A DNA stretch of 64,000 nucleotides from an uncultured Oscillospiraceae bacterium (GCA_910578505.1 CAJTPV010000006.1:43841-107840); one strand, 5' to 3'. Positions 44,254 through 52,493 are shown, counted from the stretch's first letter. Notes: generated by a model not told the origin, from the sequence alone. Program-made: numbers and translations.

Positions 44254-44326
44254 GGGTTATCAAAATAATGATTCTATGCACTTTATTCAGAAAAGTGCAA
44301 CAATTTATACGAAAGAAGTTGAAAAT

Positions 44327-45493
44327 ATGGAGACTACATTGGTTCGTACCTGGGCGGAAATCGATTTCGATGCGCTGGCCCACAACTACCACGCCCTGCG
44401 CAAACAGATGGGGCCCCACGCCCGCTTTTTGGGCGTGGTCAAAGCGGACGCCTACGGACACGGCTCTGTGGAGACCGCCCGCACCCTGGCGGAGCTGGGC
44501 GCGGAGTATCTGGCCATCTCCAACGTGGATGAGGCCAGGGAGCTGCGTCTGGCGGGCATTGAGCTGCCGATTCTCCAGCTGGGCCTGACCCCTGCCGATC
44601 AGATCCAGGTCATCCTGGATAATCGGGTGACCCAGAATGTCTGGAGCGAAGAGGCCGCCCAGGCCTTTTCTGACGCAGCCGTCAAGGCGGGCGGCAGAAT
44701 GAAAACCCACATCAAGCTGGACACCGGCATGTCCCGGCTGGGCTTCCAGTGCGACGAGGCCCACTTCGACGCCTCCTTGGAGGCCCTGACCAGGGTGTGC
44801 GCCCTGCCGGGCCTGGATATCGAGGGCGTCTTCACCCACTTCGCGGTGTCGGACGAGGCCTCGGACGCCAGCCGGGAGTACACCCTGCTCCAGCACGACC
44901 GCTTTACAGCCATGATCGACCGGCTGAAGGAGCGGGGCATCACCTTCCAGATCTGCCACTGCGCCAACAGCGGCGCCACCGCGGGCTACCCCCAGTTCGC
45001 CCACGATATGTTCCGCCCCGGTATCATCATGTACGGCATCGGCGACCAGGCGCCTGCGCTGGGCCTGCGCCCCATGATGACGCTGAAGACGGTTATCGGC
45101 GTGGTGAAGGAGTACACGGAGGGGACCACGATCAGTTATGGCCGCACCTTCCGGGCGGACCGGCCCAGCCGGGTGGGCGTGCTGCCTATCGGATATGCCG
45201 ACGGCCTGCACAGGATGCTCAGCAACAAGTGGCGGGTGTGGACGCCTTATGGCATGGCTCCGCTGATTGGCCGGGTGTGCATGGATATGTGCATGATCGA
45301 CCTCACGGACCTGCCGGAGGTCAAGGCGGGCGACGCGGTGGAGGTCTACGGTCCCCACAACTCGGTCAACGACGCGGCCAAGCTGGCGGAGACCATCTCC
45401 TATGAGCTGACATGCGCGGTGAGTAAGCGGGTGCCCCGGATCTACTACAAAAACGGCAGGGAGATCAGCCGCGAGCTGCTGCTGCGGGGATAA
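44327..45493 (+). CDS. alr: Alanine racemase
   Basis: PLP enzyme making D-alanine for peptidoglycan. 388 residues. Seen: PLP-Lys in GVVKADAYGHG (Lys39), TWAEIDFDALAHNYHALR, HIKLDTGMSRLGF, FRPGIIMYGI, ISYGRTFRADRPSRVGVLPIGYADG and GRVCMDMCMID, all family hallmarks. Start at 44327 has GAAAGAAG upstream; the longer frame adds untypical residues. It precedes trmB by 26 bases and probably shares its transcript. Confidence 0.96.
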   Translation: METTLVRTWAEIDFDALAHNYHALRKQMGPHARFLGVVKADAYGHGSVETARTLAELGAEYLAISNVDEARELRLAGIELPILQLGLTPADQIQVILDNRVTQNVWSEEAAQAFSDAAVKAGGRMKTHIKLDTGMSRLGFQCDEAHFDASLEALTRVCALPGLDIEGVFTHFAVSDEASDASREYTLLQHDRFTAMIDRLKERGITFQICHCANSGATAGYPQFAHDMFRPGIIMYGIGDQAPALGLRPMMTLKTVIGVVKEYTEGTTISYGRTFRADRPSRVGVLPIGYADGLHRMLSNKWRVWTPYGMAPLIGRVCMDMCMIDLTDLPEVKAGDAVEVYGPHNSVNDAAKLAETISYELTCAVSKRVPRIYYKNGREISRELLLRG

Positions 45494-45519
45494 AATTCAA
45501 TTTGCAGAGGTACTCCTAC

Positions 45520-46185
45520 ATGAGAATGCGGAAAAAGAAGAATCTGATCCCCCGGATGGAGCGCTGCTCAGCCTATTGGGTCCGGGACGGCTTTGGCCTG
45601 CGGGGCCGGTGGCGGGAGACGCTGATGCCGGAGGCGCGGGAAGTGCGCCTGGAGCTGGGCTGCGGAAAGGGCCGCTTCACGGCGGAGACCGCCCGGCAGG
45701 AGCCGGACGTGCTGTTCGTGGCCATCGAGAAGGTTCCGGACGCCATGGTAATGGCCATGGAGCGGGCCGCGGCGCTGGCGCTGAAAAACGTCTTCTTCGT
45801 GGTGGGCGATGCGGCTCTGCTGCCGGACTACTTTGCCCCGGATGAGGCAGACCGAATCTACATCAATTTCTGCGACCCCTGGCCCCCCAAGCGGCAGGCC
45901 AAGCGCCGCCTGACCCACCGGGGTTTCCTGACGCTCTACCGGAAGGTATTGAAAATGGGCGGTCAGATCCACTTCAAAACGGACAATCAGCCCCTTTTTG
46001 CGTTCTCCCTGGAGGAGTTCCCCCAGGCTGGGTACGCCCTCAGCGAGGTCACCCGAAACCTCCACGGCGACGGGCCCCAGGGCGTGATGACCGATTACGA
46101 GGCCAAATTTTATGACCAGGGCATTGCCATCAACCGCTGTGTCGGCACCATGATCCCCTGGACGCCGCCGGATATCGAAGCATAA
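45520..46185 (+). CDS. trmB: tRNA (guanine-N7-)-methyltransferase
   Basis: Methylates G46 of tRNA. 221 residues. Seen: MRMRKKKNLIPRME, LELGCGKGRFT (SAM motif I), AIEKVPDAMVMAMERA, INFCDPWPPKRQAKRRLTH (family signature DPWPKK) and the C-terminal VMTDYEAKFYDQGIAINR. AGAGG nine bases ahead of the ATG at 45520 supports the start. Confidence 0.95.
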   Translation: MRMRKKKNLIPRMERCSAYWVRDGFGLRGRWRETLMPEAREVRLELGCGKGRFTAETARQEPDVLFVAIEKVPDAMVMAMERAAALALKNVFFVVGDAALLPDYFAPDEADRIYINFCDPWPPKRQAKRRLTHRGFLTLYRKVLKMGGQIHFKTDNQPLFAFSLEEFPQAGYALSEVTRNLHGDGPQGVMTDYEAKFYDQGIAINRCVGTMIPWTPPDIEA

Positions 46186-46264
46186 GAGGCGGCGCAGCCA
46201 CCCAGCGGCCAGCCCGTGTATATTGGCGTCAGCCGTCCGGAAACCAGCCGGGCGGAAAGAAATT

Positions 46265-46297
46265 GCCCCCCCGCCAGCGGACACTGTTGGCGGGGGG
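46265..46297. terminator. Terminator between trmB and the lipoprotein gene
   Basis: GC-rich stem of about 11 bp (46265-46275 with 46287-46297) between convergent genes. Confidence 0.65.
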
Positions 46298-46315
46298 CGT
46301 TATGTCAAAAACAGC

Positions 46316-48580
46316 TCACTTTCTTTCATTGACATACAGCTCCGCCCGGCTCTGGATCAGCTTCATCGTTTCTGCAAGCGATTTATCCCCGGCAAAATAT
46401 GCCTGAGCCTGCTCACTGATGATCTCCCACAGGTCATTGTCCTCCCAATAGATCGTATTGGTATCGTTGTAAAGCTGCATAATCTGGTCGTACTGTTCCT
46501 GGGTCACAGCATAGTAGCTTATGTCATCGGCATCGAAATCTATGAGTCCTTTATTCACAAATTTCGGAATCTCTACACCGTCCTCCGAATAGTCCGGCGT
46601 CATAGACTTCTCTCTGAGATATTCAAATCCCTTGCGGTTGACCGGGAATGGCGTGTTGAAATAATTGGGGGATATCTCCAGCTTAGCCTGATCCGGATCC
46701 TTTTCCGGATCAGGGTCCAACTCAGGCTGTACCAGAAGGAGCCGCCGCAGAAATTCCCATCCGGCCTCCTTGTCTTTACAGTCGGAGGTCATGGAAGCGG
46801 ACGTCAGCGCCGAAAAACTGCTGCCGCATGTTCCGCTTCCCATGGGATACCCCACATAGCTGCCCTCTCCGCCAAAAAGGTGTTCATCCTCCTGAATACG
46901 CAAAAAGTTAGTGACACTGGTTGGATAAAGCATCATCTGTCCCTCCGCTATCAGGGCGTATAGCCGCTGCGGGTCATAGTAGTTGGCAGACATCATGTAC
47001 CATGGATTCAGGTCGTCCACCTCTGCCCCCTCCGCATTGCAGAAGAAAAGGATATCTTGAAATTGTTCACCATCGAAAAAGCAGATTCCGGTATTCCAAT
47101 CAATATAGCTGTCCAGATCCGCGCTGATCATTGCTTTTAAGAGTTCGTTTTTCGTTGTCTCCGGCCACAGGACGGAGCAGTCCTCCGGCATCGTTTCCAA
47201 CGTGGCGCGCAGGTCATCGAAGGTCCAGCTGGTCCGGTCCCCTACCACGTCTTTTGCGCCAATAAGCGTTTCTATGATAAACTGATCGAATATCAGATAG
47301 AGTTTTCCATCCTCCTCCGCGCACTCCAGCACGCCGTCCCTGCCCAGTTCCGGGTCGTTTTCTATATACGGCCACAAATCTTCCAACATTCCCATCGCTC
47401 CATACCGCTGGAACGGCAGGCGCTCAATGTCCAACAGGTCAGGGATATCGCCTGCCCCGATTTCCGTCATCGGCCGCTTTCTTGCCTGCAAATACGCGCC
47501 GGGAGAAAATTCGTCGTCAGTATAGTAGGTTTTATAGACAATCCGGCAGGTGTCGCTTGTCCGGTTGAATTCTGAGACATATTTGCTTATATCATAATTG
47601 CCGCTGATTCCCGCCAGCGTCAGCACGGTCTTTTCCACAGTCTCGCTGCCGGGCGTCAGCACCGCCACCTGCGGGACGCCGTCCTCCCGCAGCGCCCCGA
47701 TGATCTTTCCGTCCTCCTGTATGGAAAATCCCTCCACAGTGGAGCTTCGGACTCCCGCGGCCAGCCAGTCTACCAGCGGCACAAGAGAACCGTTTTCTGT
47801 ATCCCAGCCATTGAGTACGCCGTCTGCGTTGCAGAAAAACAGATATTGGCTGTTTCCCGGATAAAGCGTCCCGATGTTTTCAGGGAGCTTGTAGACATCC
47901 CCCCAATCATGCGCCTTTTTATCCACAGTCCGCAGCTCGTTTGTACCGTCGATGAGAAATCCCAGCTGCCCGCTGCTGAAACATACCAGGCGTGCGCCAT
48001 CTCCGGCCTTCAGCGTAAATTGATATTCCTGCTGGTAGTTGAGTACATATACCGAACCGCCGGAAATGATATAGAGCCAATTGTCGTTGTCTGCCATGGC
48101 ATGATCTATCTTTTCGATAGACAGCTCCTTTTTCGCGCCGTTCAGGTCGATTCTGCCCAGCTCTTCACCCTCCTGGTCCACATGCCACAGAAAGTCATGG
48201 GAAGCCCCATCGAAGAACGCTCTGCCGGTAATCCAAAGGGAGTTGGTTCCAAGCTGCAGCGCCTCAACCCAGACTGTCTCGTTGTGAGTACCATCTTTCC
48301 AGTAGCTGTCGCTGGAAAGGACAAGATGGGGACGACCGTCCTCTGCTATCCTGTAGATAAGATGCTGCATATCCCACCCATCATCCTCTTCTATGTCCAG
48401 ACGGACAGCCAGATAGACCTCCCCGTCCGCTCCGGAACATCCGCCGATGAATTCATCATAAGGGATGCCGGAATCAAAAACCTCCAGCCCATAGGAAACT
48501 GGCGCGGCTTCCTCCGGTTTGCTCCCGCAGGATGTCAGCAGCAATATTGCAGTAATGAGCATGAGACAAAACTTTTTCAT
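46316..48580 (-). CDS. Large lipoprotein: propeller-like N-terminal half plus family-1 solute-binding domain
   Basis: 754 residues. Seen: lipobox LLLTSC near residue 18, an N-terminal half (about 30-330) of short beta blocks with repeated W/LWI, VYVLN and YLFF strands recalling a beta-propeller, and a C-terminal extracellular solute-binding (type 1) domain (about 340-754) with YLQARKRPMTEIGAGDIPDLLDI and SWTFDDLRATLETMP. No ABC permease is nearby. AAGGAGG lies five bases before the ATG at 48580. Likely a surface binding protein for an unknown (perhaps carbohydrate) ligand. The fused architecture is common in Clostridia but uncharacterised. Confidence 0.8.
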   Translation of the reverse strand: MKKFCLMLITAILLLTSCGSKPEEAAPVSYGLEVFDSGIPYDEFIGGCSGADGEVYLAVRLDIEEDDGWDMQHLIYRIAEDGRPHLVLSSDSYWKDGTHNETVWVEALQLGTNSLWITGRAFFDGASHDFLWHVDQEGEELGRIDLNGAKKELSIEKIDHAMADNDNWLYIISGGSVYVLNYQQEYQFTLKAGDGARLVCFSSGQLGFLIDGTNELRTVDKKAHDWGDVYKLPENIGTLYPGNSQYLFFCNADGVLNGWDTENGSLVPLVDWLAAGVRSSTVEGFSIQEDGKIIGALREDGVPQVAVLTPGSETVEKTVLTLAGISGNYDISKYVSEFNRTSDTCRIVYKTYYTDDEFSPGAYLQARKRPMTEIGAGDIPDLLDIERLPFQRYGAMGMLEDLWPYIENDPELGRDGVLECAEEDGKLYLIFDQFIIETLIGAKDVVGDRTSWTFDDLRATLETMPEDCSVLWPETTKNELLKAMISADLDSYIDWNTGICFFDGEQFQDILFFCNAEGAEVDDLNPWYMMSANYYDPQRLYALIAEGQMMLYPTSVTNFLRIQEDEHLFGGEGSYVGYPMGSGTCGSSFSALTSASMTSDCKDKEAGWEFLRRLLLVQPELDPDPEKDPDQAKLEISPNYFNTPFPVNRKGFEYLREKSMTPDYSEDGVEIPKFVNKGLIDFDADDISYYAVTQEQYDQIMQLYNDTNTIYWEDNDLWEIISEQAQAYFAGDKSLAETMKLIQSRAELYVNERK

Positions 48581-48618
48581 GGCGTCCTCCTTGTTTGTGG
48601 CATATAACAAATTGGCAG

Positions 48619-48662
48619 GACACAAGGATTACACCGCTCAGTTTTTGTGTAATCCTTGTGTC
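48619..48662. promoter_or_regulatory. 16-bp perfect inverted repeat upstream of the lipoprotein gene
   Basis: GACACAAGGATTACAC (48619-48634) and its exact reverse complement at 48647-48662, with a 12-base centre. It starts 39 bases upstream of the lipoprotein ATG. It could be an operator, leader hairpin or terminator. Confidence 0.65.
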
Positions 48663-48670
48663 TGCCTGTC

Positions 48671-48779
48671 AGTGTAGTGTACCATTGATATTTAGCAAAA
48701 GTTGAGCCTTCGTTTACTCAGAACTGACAATCTTTTATCGGGATATCCGTTTTGCTATTTCTCATCGGTACAGTACACT
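48671..48779. mobile_element. MITE-like element with about 30-bp terminal inverted repeats
   Basis: Ends AGTGTAGTGTACC (48671-48683) and GGTACAGTACACT (48767-48779) match in inverse orientation at 12 of 13, and TAGCAAAA / TTTTGCTA follow symmetrically 22 bases in. Overall about 24 of 30 positions pair. Contains no coding frame. Lies 100 bases from a transposase fragment. Confidence 0.55.
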
Positions 48780-48824
48780 AGGCATTCCTGTAAAAGAGAT
48801 AGTAAACGTCACAAATAATCGCGC

Positions 48825-48852
48825 TTGAAAATTCAAGGAATAATGCTATACT
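48825..48852 (+). promoter_or_regulatory. Promoter of the transposase fragment
   Basis: TTGAAA (48825-48830) and TATACT (48847-48852), 16 bp apart. Confidence 0.6.
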
Positions 48853-48880
48853 TACTTGCAAGACGAAGGGAGTGATCACC

Positions 48881-49027
48881 ATGCCCGGCAGGAAGTATAA
48901 AACGAATCCAGCCCAACTGCTTGCGGAAGGGCAGCAGATTGTCCATTCCACATTAGATGCCAAATATCGGCACAAGGTTGAAATAGTCAATCTTGTGTGT
49001 AGTGTCCCTCTACAGGATCTGCAATGA
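48881..49027 (+). pseudogene. Transposase N-terminal fragment (IS630-like)
   Basis: 48-codon frame. The first about 38 residues (AGxKY..TPAQLLAEGQQIV..T.DAKYRHKVEIVNLV pattern) recall the N-terminus of clostridial IS630-like transposases that begin with a helix-turn-helix; the rest is missing. The last codons overlap the 3' end of the opposite-strand gene at 49010, marking a deletion junction near 48995. Family assignment is from memory and moderate. Confidence 0.5.
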
Positions 49028-49291
49028 TAACGGACTATATAGAGCATAATCAAAGATATCCGACAACTTTACTCCATTAATGAAAATAGTATCAACTTGG
49101 GCAGAAAGTAATTCCAATTCATCATATGGACAAAGTTTTTGAATAATAGTACTTTCATTTTCCGTATCACAACATAGATACCAAAAGCCATCGCTATTTG
49201 TTATTGAATAGCGGCCTTTTTGGTAGGTGAATTCGATTTCTCGCCCTGTTTTTAAGCACTCACGCAAATTGTAAGATGTAAAATTTTCCAT
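49010..49291 (-). CDS. Immunity-like partner of the secreted toxin-like protein
   Basis: 93-residue soluble acidic protein. Seen: GREIEFTYQKGRYSITNSDGFWYLCC then acidic helix and a final FINGVKLSDIFD segment, the strand-rich/helix arrangement common to small immunity proteins in polymorphic toxin loci. It starts 18 bases after the stop of the toxin-like gene. No family is firmly recognised; position and shape support an immunity role. AT-rich composition differs from the GC-rich neighbours, suggesting transfer. Confidence 0.5.
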   Translation of the reverse strand: MENFTSYNLRECLKTGREIEFTYQKGRYSITNSDGFWYLCCDTENESTIIQKLCPYDELELLSAQVDTIFINGVKLSDIFDYALYSPLSLQIL

Positions 49292-49309
49292 ATGCTTAAA
49301 TTCTACGGT

Positions 49310-49981
49310 TTAAAACGGCATTTCGGGGCCTCTGACATTGTTATTCCAATAGTGTCTGTGGGGGAATTTGTGTTTAACACCTGAGTGATGGTAATCAATA
49401 TCCATATCAGCATCCCCATTTTTATCATAATACCTTCTTTGTTTGAGACTGCCATCTACCACATGGTCTTTTGAAGAATTGGGATTGCCCTTTTTGGGAA
49501 GGCTGCTCCCACCGTTCTGTACAGAGTGATCGTCTGTTGGCTCTCCCTTTTCTTTTGCATCATTATAAGCCTCCTGCGTTTCCTGCGATGCCTTATCAGC
49601 AAACCACTGCTTAACAGCATCAATTATCCATGAGCCAGCTTCAACCGCTACACCTGCAATAAAGATTACTCCAGCAGCAGTAACAACAATTTCTCCAATT
49701 CCAGGTACCAACCAGGCACCAGCCATTAAAGCTCCTGCAGCAGACATAGGTTGGAGAACTGAGATTTCAACTGAAGTATCAAGCAGTTGCATAAACTCTG
49801 CACGGGAATAATAAATATCATGGATATATACACCGGAATCAGTAATAATAACATCTAAAGCGGTCTCTGGTGTCTCGCTAGATAACGCACTAACATCTGA
49901 TGCAAACGCCAGTGTTTCTAAAGAAAAAAGCATGGTTACAGATAAAAATAGGCAGAGAAATCTTGTAGCTAGTCTCTTCAT
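49310..49981 (-). CDS. Secreted toxin-like protein
   Basis: 223 residues. Seen: Sec signal peptide (1-28, ending AFAS), a short middle region, a Gly/Ala-rich hydrophobic stretch (about 90-118), then a polar linker and a C-terminal module: GSLKQRRYYDKNGDADMDIDYHH and HKFPHRHYWNNN. That D.N..HxFPH.HYW pattern is, from memory, found at the C-termini of polymorphic toxins in Firmicutes. Function may be nuclease-like, with conserved His and Asp candidates. Partner downstream is immunity-like. AT-rich relative to neighbours. Confidence 0.55.
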   Translation of the reverse strand: MKRLATRFLCLFLSVTMLFSLETLAFASDVSALSSETPETALDVIITDSGVYIHDIYYSRAEFMQLLDTSVEISVLQPMSAAGALMAGAWLVPGIGEIVVTAAGVIFIAGVAVEAGSWIIDAVKQWFADKASQETQEAYNDAKEKGEPTDDHSVQNGGSSLPKKGNPNSSKDHVVDGSLKQRRYYDKNGDADMDIDYHHSGVKHKFPHRHYWNNNVRGPEMPF

Positions 49982-50089
49982 AATTTACTCCTTTTGTAAT
50001 AATTAGTTAATCTGCAAATAGTCTGATTTTAGAAATCTTTTTTCATTCCATTTCCCTACGGTTGTTGTTAAAGGACGGTATTAAGGATC

Positions 50090-50506
50090 TTATTTAGTGG
50101 TCGCCTGCACTGTACTCGAACCAGAACTATCCTTCGCGTAAAACGTTACCACAGCGCGGTAGTGCGCATTCGGATCGATTGGCTCATAAGGAATTGATGC
50201 GGAATACTGAGTAGCATTACTCGTCTGCATTGCCGGGATATTGTTAGCGGTAAGCGTACATTCCGTAACCCAACGGTAGCCATTATCCCGTTCGACAACA
50301 ATCCTGCTTGCTCCGAGAATGTCCATCGTACTACTGGCCGTAACAGAGAAATTTATGTCCAAATCTCCATTGCTTACTACGTATAGGTTTGCAGTGTATG
50401 AATTGAATCTGTCACTGGCCCGCTGTGTATCCGCTGCAAAAGCTGTCGCCGTCATGAGAATCATCATCATGAGAACGAATATCCCACGACATACTCTTTT
50501 ACGCAA
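50090..50506 (-). CDS. Small secreted protein (DUF6147-like)
   Basis: 138 residues with a clear Sec signal peptide (1-24, AFA|AD) and a beta-rich mature part with an Ig-like rhythm (NFSVTASSTMDILGASRIVV, YRAVVTFYAKD). It resembles small clostridial secreted proteins classified as DUF6147. Function unknown. It lies 18 bases after the DUF4367 gene and belongs to the sigma/anti-sigma group. Confidence 0.6.
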   Translation of the reverse strand: MRKRVCRGIFVLMMMILMTATAFAADTQRASDRFNSYTANLYVVSNGDLDINFSVTASSTMDILGASRIVVERDNGYRWVTECTLTANNIPAMQTSNATQYSASIPYEPIDPNAHYRAVVTFYAKDSSGSSTVQATTK

Positions 50507-50524
50507 AATTTCACCTCCGTTTGA

Positions 50525-51394
50525 CTATGCGTCCGCATAGATAGAAAGCACCATTTGCCGCAGTTCGCTCTTTGTGACCCTGCCGCCGATAAGGCATTCG
50601 AAGTGTTCCGTTATCCATGCAGCCGCATTGTTGTTGATGTTTTCGAGTAAGTAGACCATAGTGTCATTGACCACAAAGGTTTCCACGGGAGCATCTGTCT
50701 TTTCGACTTGCATACTTGGTTTATTCTGATAACTTTCAAATCCGATAATCAGAATATTTTCTCCATTAACGTATTCTGCCGTCAGCCCTATAAAATCCCC
50801 ATTCGACAAGCGGTTTTCCGTAACACATCTAAACGTGTATCCATCTGGAAACCATGTCGGTTCAGAAACCTCCGTTATGCCGTATGCATCCAACGCCGCT
50901 TGCAGCGATGTAAACTCGCCGTCAGCATCGACGTCCAACGCGCCGTCAGACCGAATTGCTCCAAAGCTGAAGACATCGTCTGTCCAACGGCCCACTGCGC
51001 CGAAGACGTCCCATCCGGCCGCCTGCGCAACAACCATTCCTCCAAACATACAGATGATGGTGAGAACTGCCGCCAGGCCCAACCGCCAGACATGGCGGAG
51101 TCTGCGGCGGGGCGCCCTGCGTCCTGGTAAAATGCGGTGTATCCTCTTTTGGAAACTGGCATAGGATGCCTCGGCATCCGGGATTTCTGGCATGGGGTCT
51201 TTGCGGTCCAGCGCAGCAAGATATGCGTCGATCCATGCGGGGTCATAGTTCTCCTCTGTCATATTTTCCAACGCATCGTTCAATGCATCGGTTAGTTCCT
51301 CAACAGACATAGCCTCCAGCATCATCGAAAACGCATTGCCGTCATCGGGGTGGTTTGACGGGGTTCTGTGCTGCTTCCCCATGGGCTTATTCAT
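50525..51394 (-). CDS. DUF4367 membrane protein, putative anti-sigma factor
   Basis: 289 residues. Seen: cytosolic N-terminal region with acidic helices, one membrane helix (about 107-130), then an outer DUF4367 domain beginning GALDVDADGEF and EPTWFPDGYTF. Genes with DUF4367 after an ECF sigma factor usually encode its anti-sigma factor. AAGGAGG six bases before the ATG at 51394 sets the start. Its sigma gene upstream is interrupted by a TAG. Confidence 0.7.
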   Translation of the reverse strand: MNKPMGKQHRTPSNHPDDGNAFSMMLEAMSVEELTDALNDALENMTEENYDPAWIDAYLAALDRKDPMPEIPDAEASYASFQKRIHRILPGRRAPRRRLRHVWRLGLAAVLTIICMFGGMVVAQAAGWDVFGAVGRWTDDVFSFGAIRSDGALDVDADGEFTSLQAALDAYGITEVSEPTWFPDGYTFRCVTENRLSNGDFIGLTAEYVNGENILIIGFESYQNKPSMQVEKTDAPVETFVVNDTMVYLLENINNNAAAWITEHFECLIGGRVTKSELRQMVLSIYADA

Positions 51395-51509
51395 GATACA
51401 CCTCCTTGTCCCCTCATAAAGTACATGTAACGACAGCACCATTTCCGGACAAAATTTTTTCATTTTCGGAAAAATCAGCAAAATATACAATTTTTACCAT
51501 TCCGATTGG

Positions 51510-51980
51510 TTAATTATGTATAAATTTCCTGCACTTCTCCACGGCACGTACCAGCCGTTTGCGGCAGGCCTCGTCAGAAACGCCTAATCGTTCCGACATC
51601 TCTTGATAACTCAGCTACTGCTCAAACCGCCAAACAAGAATTTCCTTTTCCTCTGGCTTCAACTGGACAGGCAACAGCTCGCTCAAAGGCGTTTCCTCTG
51701 TGTTTTCAGGAATCCCAGCAGCTTCTTCCAGGGGAATCGTCTTGTGCGATTCTACACGCCGCGCATTCGCCATTAAATTGCGCAGCGTCAGCAGTAACCA
51801 CGCCCCTGGTTTTGGGTGCTCTATGAGTTTTTCCTGATGGAACATTGCCAGCAGGAATGCCTCCTGTACTAGGTCTTGGGCCGCATTCCAACTCTTAGTT
51901 GTACGAAATGCCACACTGAATAACCGCTCATATTCGTTACAATACAGCTGTTCAATAAAATCATTCCAATCCTGGGCCAT
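51510..51980 (-). pseudogene. ECF sigma factor gene interrupted by an in-frame TAG
   Basis: Region 2 is intact (QDWNDFIEQLYCNEYERLF, WNAAQDLVQEAFLLAM). After EKEILVWRFEQ the codon at 51617-51615 is TAG, and the same frame continues LSYQEMSERLGVSDEACRKRL ... KFIHN to a TAA at 51512-51510. The part after TAG is an undamaged region 4 helix-turn-helix. Either a single mutation killed the gene or the amber codon is read through. AAAGGGGG precedes the ATG at 51980. Without region 4 the product could not bind -35 DNA. Confidence 0.8.
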
Positions 51981-52008
51981 TTTACCCCCCTTTTTATTTC
52001 TTGCAGGG

Positions 52009-52266
52009 TCAATAGAGCATCCATAAATTTACAACCCGCATTGCGTTTGTGGGGCTTAAGAACCAGTATATCACAATCAAATCGATAAGTGTAGAAAAAT
52101 TTCCAGCAGCGCTGCCAAGCACGCTGCTGGAAATTTTGACTGGCGGGGTCTGGTATGGATTGTCCCGGACAACAGCAATCAAATCTTTCGCTTTTCCATC
52201 CAAATGAGCCGCTTTCAGCTTTGGAATATCCTTCAAAGCTGTTTTCGTGTAGACAATTGCAAACAC
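52009..52266 (-). pseudogene. Degenerate YoeB/RelE-type toxin
   Basis: The N-terminal half is clear: IVYTKTALKDIPKLKAAHLDGKAKDL then NPYQTPP, as in Txe/YoeB toxins. The C-terminal half keeps the frame, but where family members have SRRI and WTHYE it reads STLI and WMLY, so the catalytic Arg and His are gone. Probably non-toxic. GTG start at 52266 overlaps the antitoxin stop by one base. Confidence 0.65.
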
Positions 52267-52493
52267 TACCAGTTTGCCTCGCTTTCCGGCACACATTCGG
52301 CAAGCGGGGTTTTCTTTCCCTCTGTCAGCTTTTCCTCCATTCCAGGGATAGAAAGCAGTTCTCTTGTTTCAAGCACGCCCGTTTCCAGTTTATCCATTGT
52401 TCCCTTGACAGCCCGCAGCATTTCCAGAACGCTCTGCAGCTGCCACTCCTCCATGCTGTCAATCACCGAAATACACATATCACGGTTACTCAT
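52266..52493 (-). CDS. Antitoxin of the YoeB-type module
   Basis: 75 residues. N-terminus MSNRDMCISVIDSMEEWQL matches small clostridial antitoxins that start this way; C-terminus LLSIPGMEEKLTEGKKTPLAECVP matches the toxin-binding end of YefM-type antitoxins. Overlaps the toxin frame by one base, a standard TA arrangement. The antitoxin looks intact although the toxin is degenerate. Confidence 0.65.
   Translation of the reverse strand: MSNRDMCISVIDSMEEWQLQSVLEMLRAVKGTMDKLETGVLETRELLSIPGMEEKLTEGKKTPLAECVPESEANW

Noticed and set aside
50708..51164. Plus-strand frames opposite the DUF4367 gene
   Set aside because: No ribosome site or recognisable domain; sense gene has signal features and operon context.
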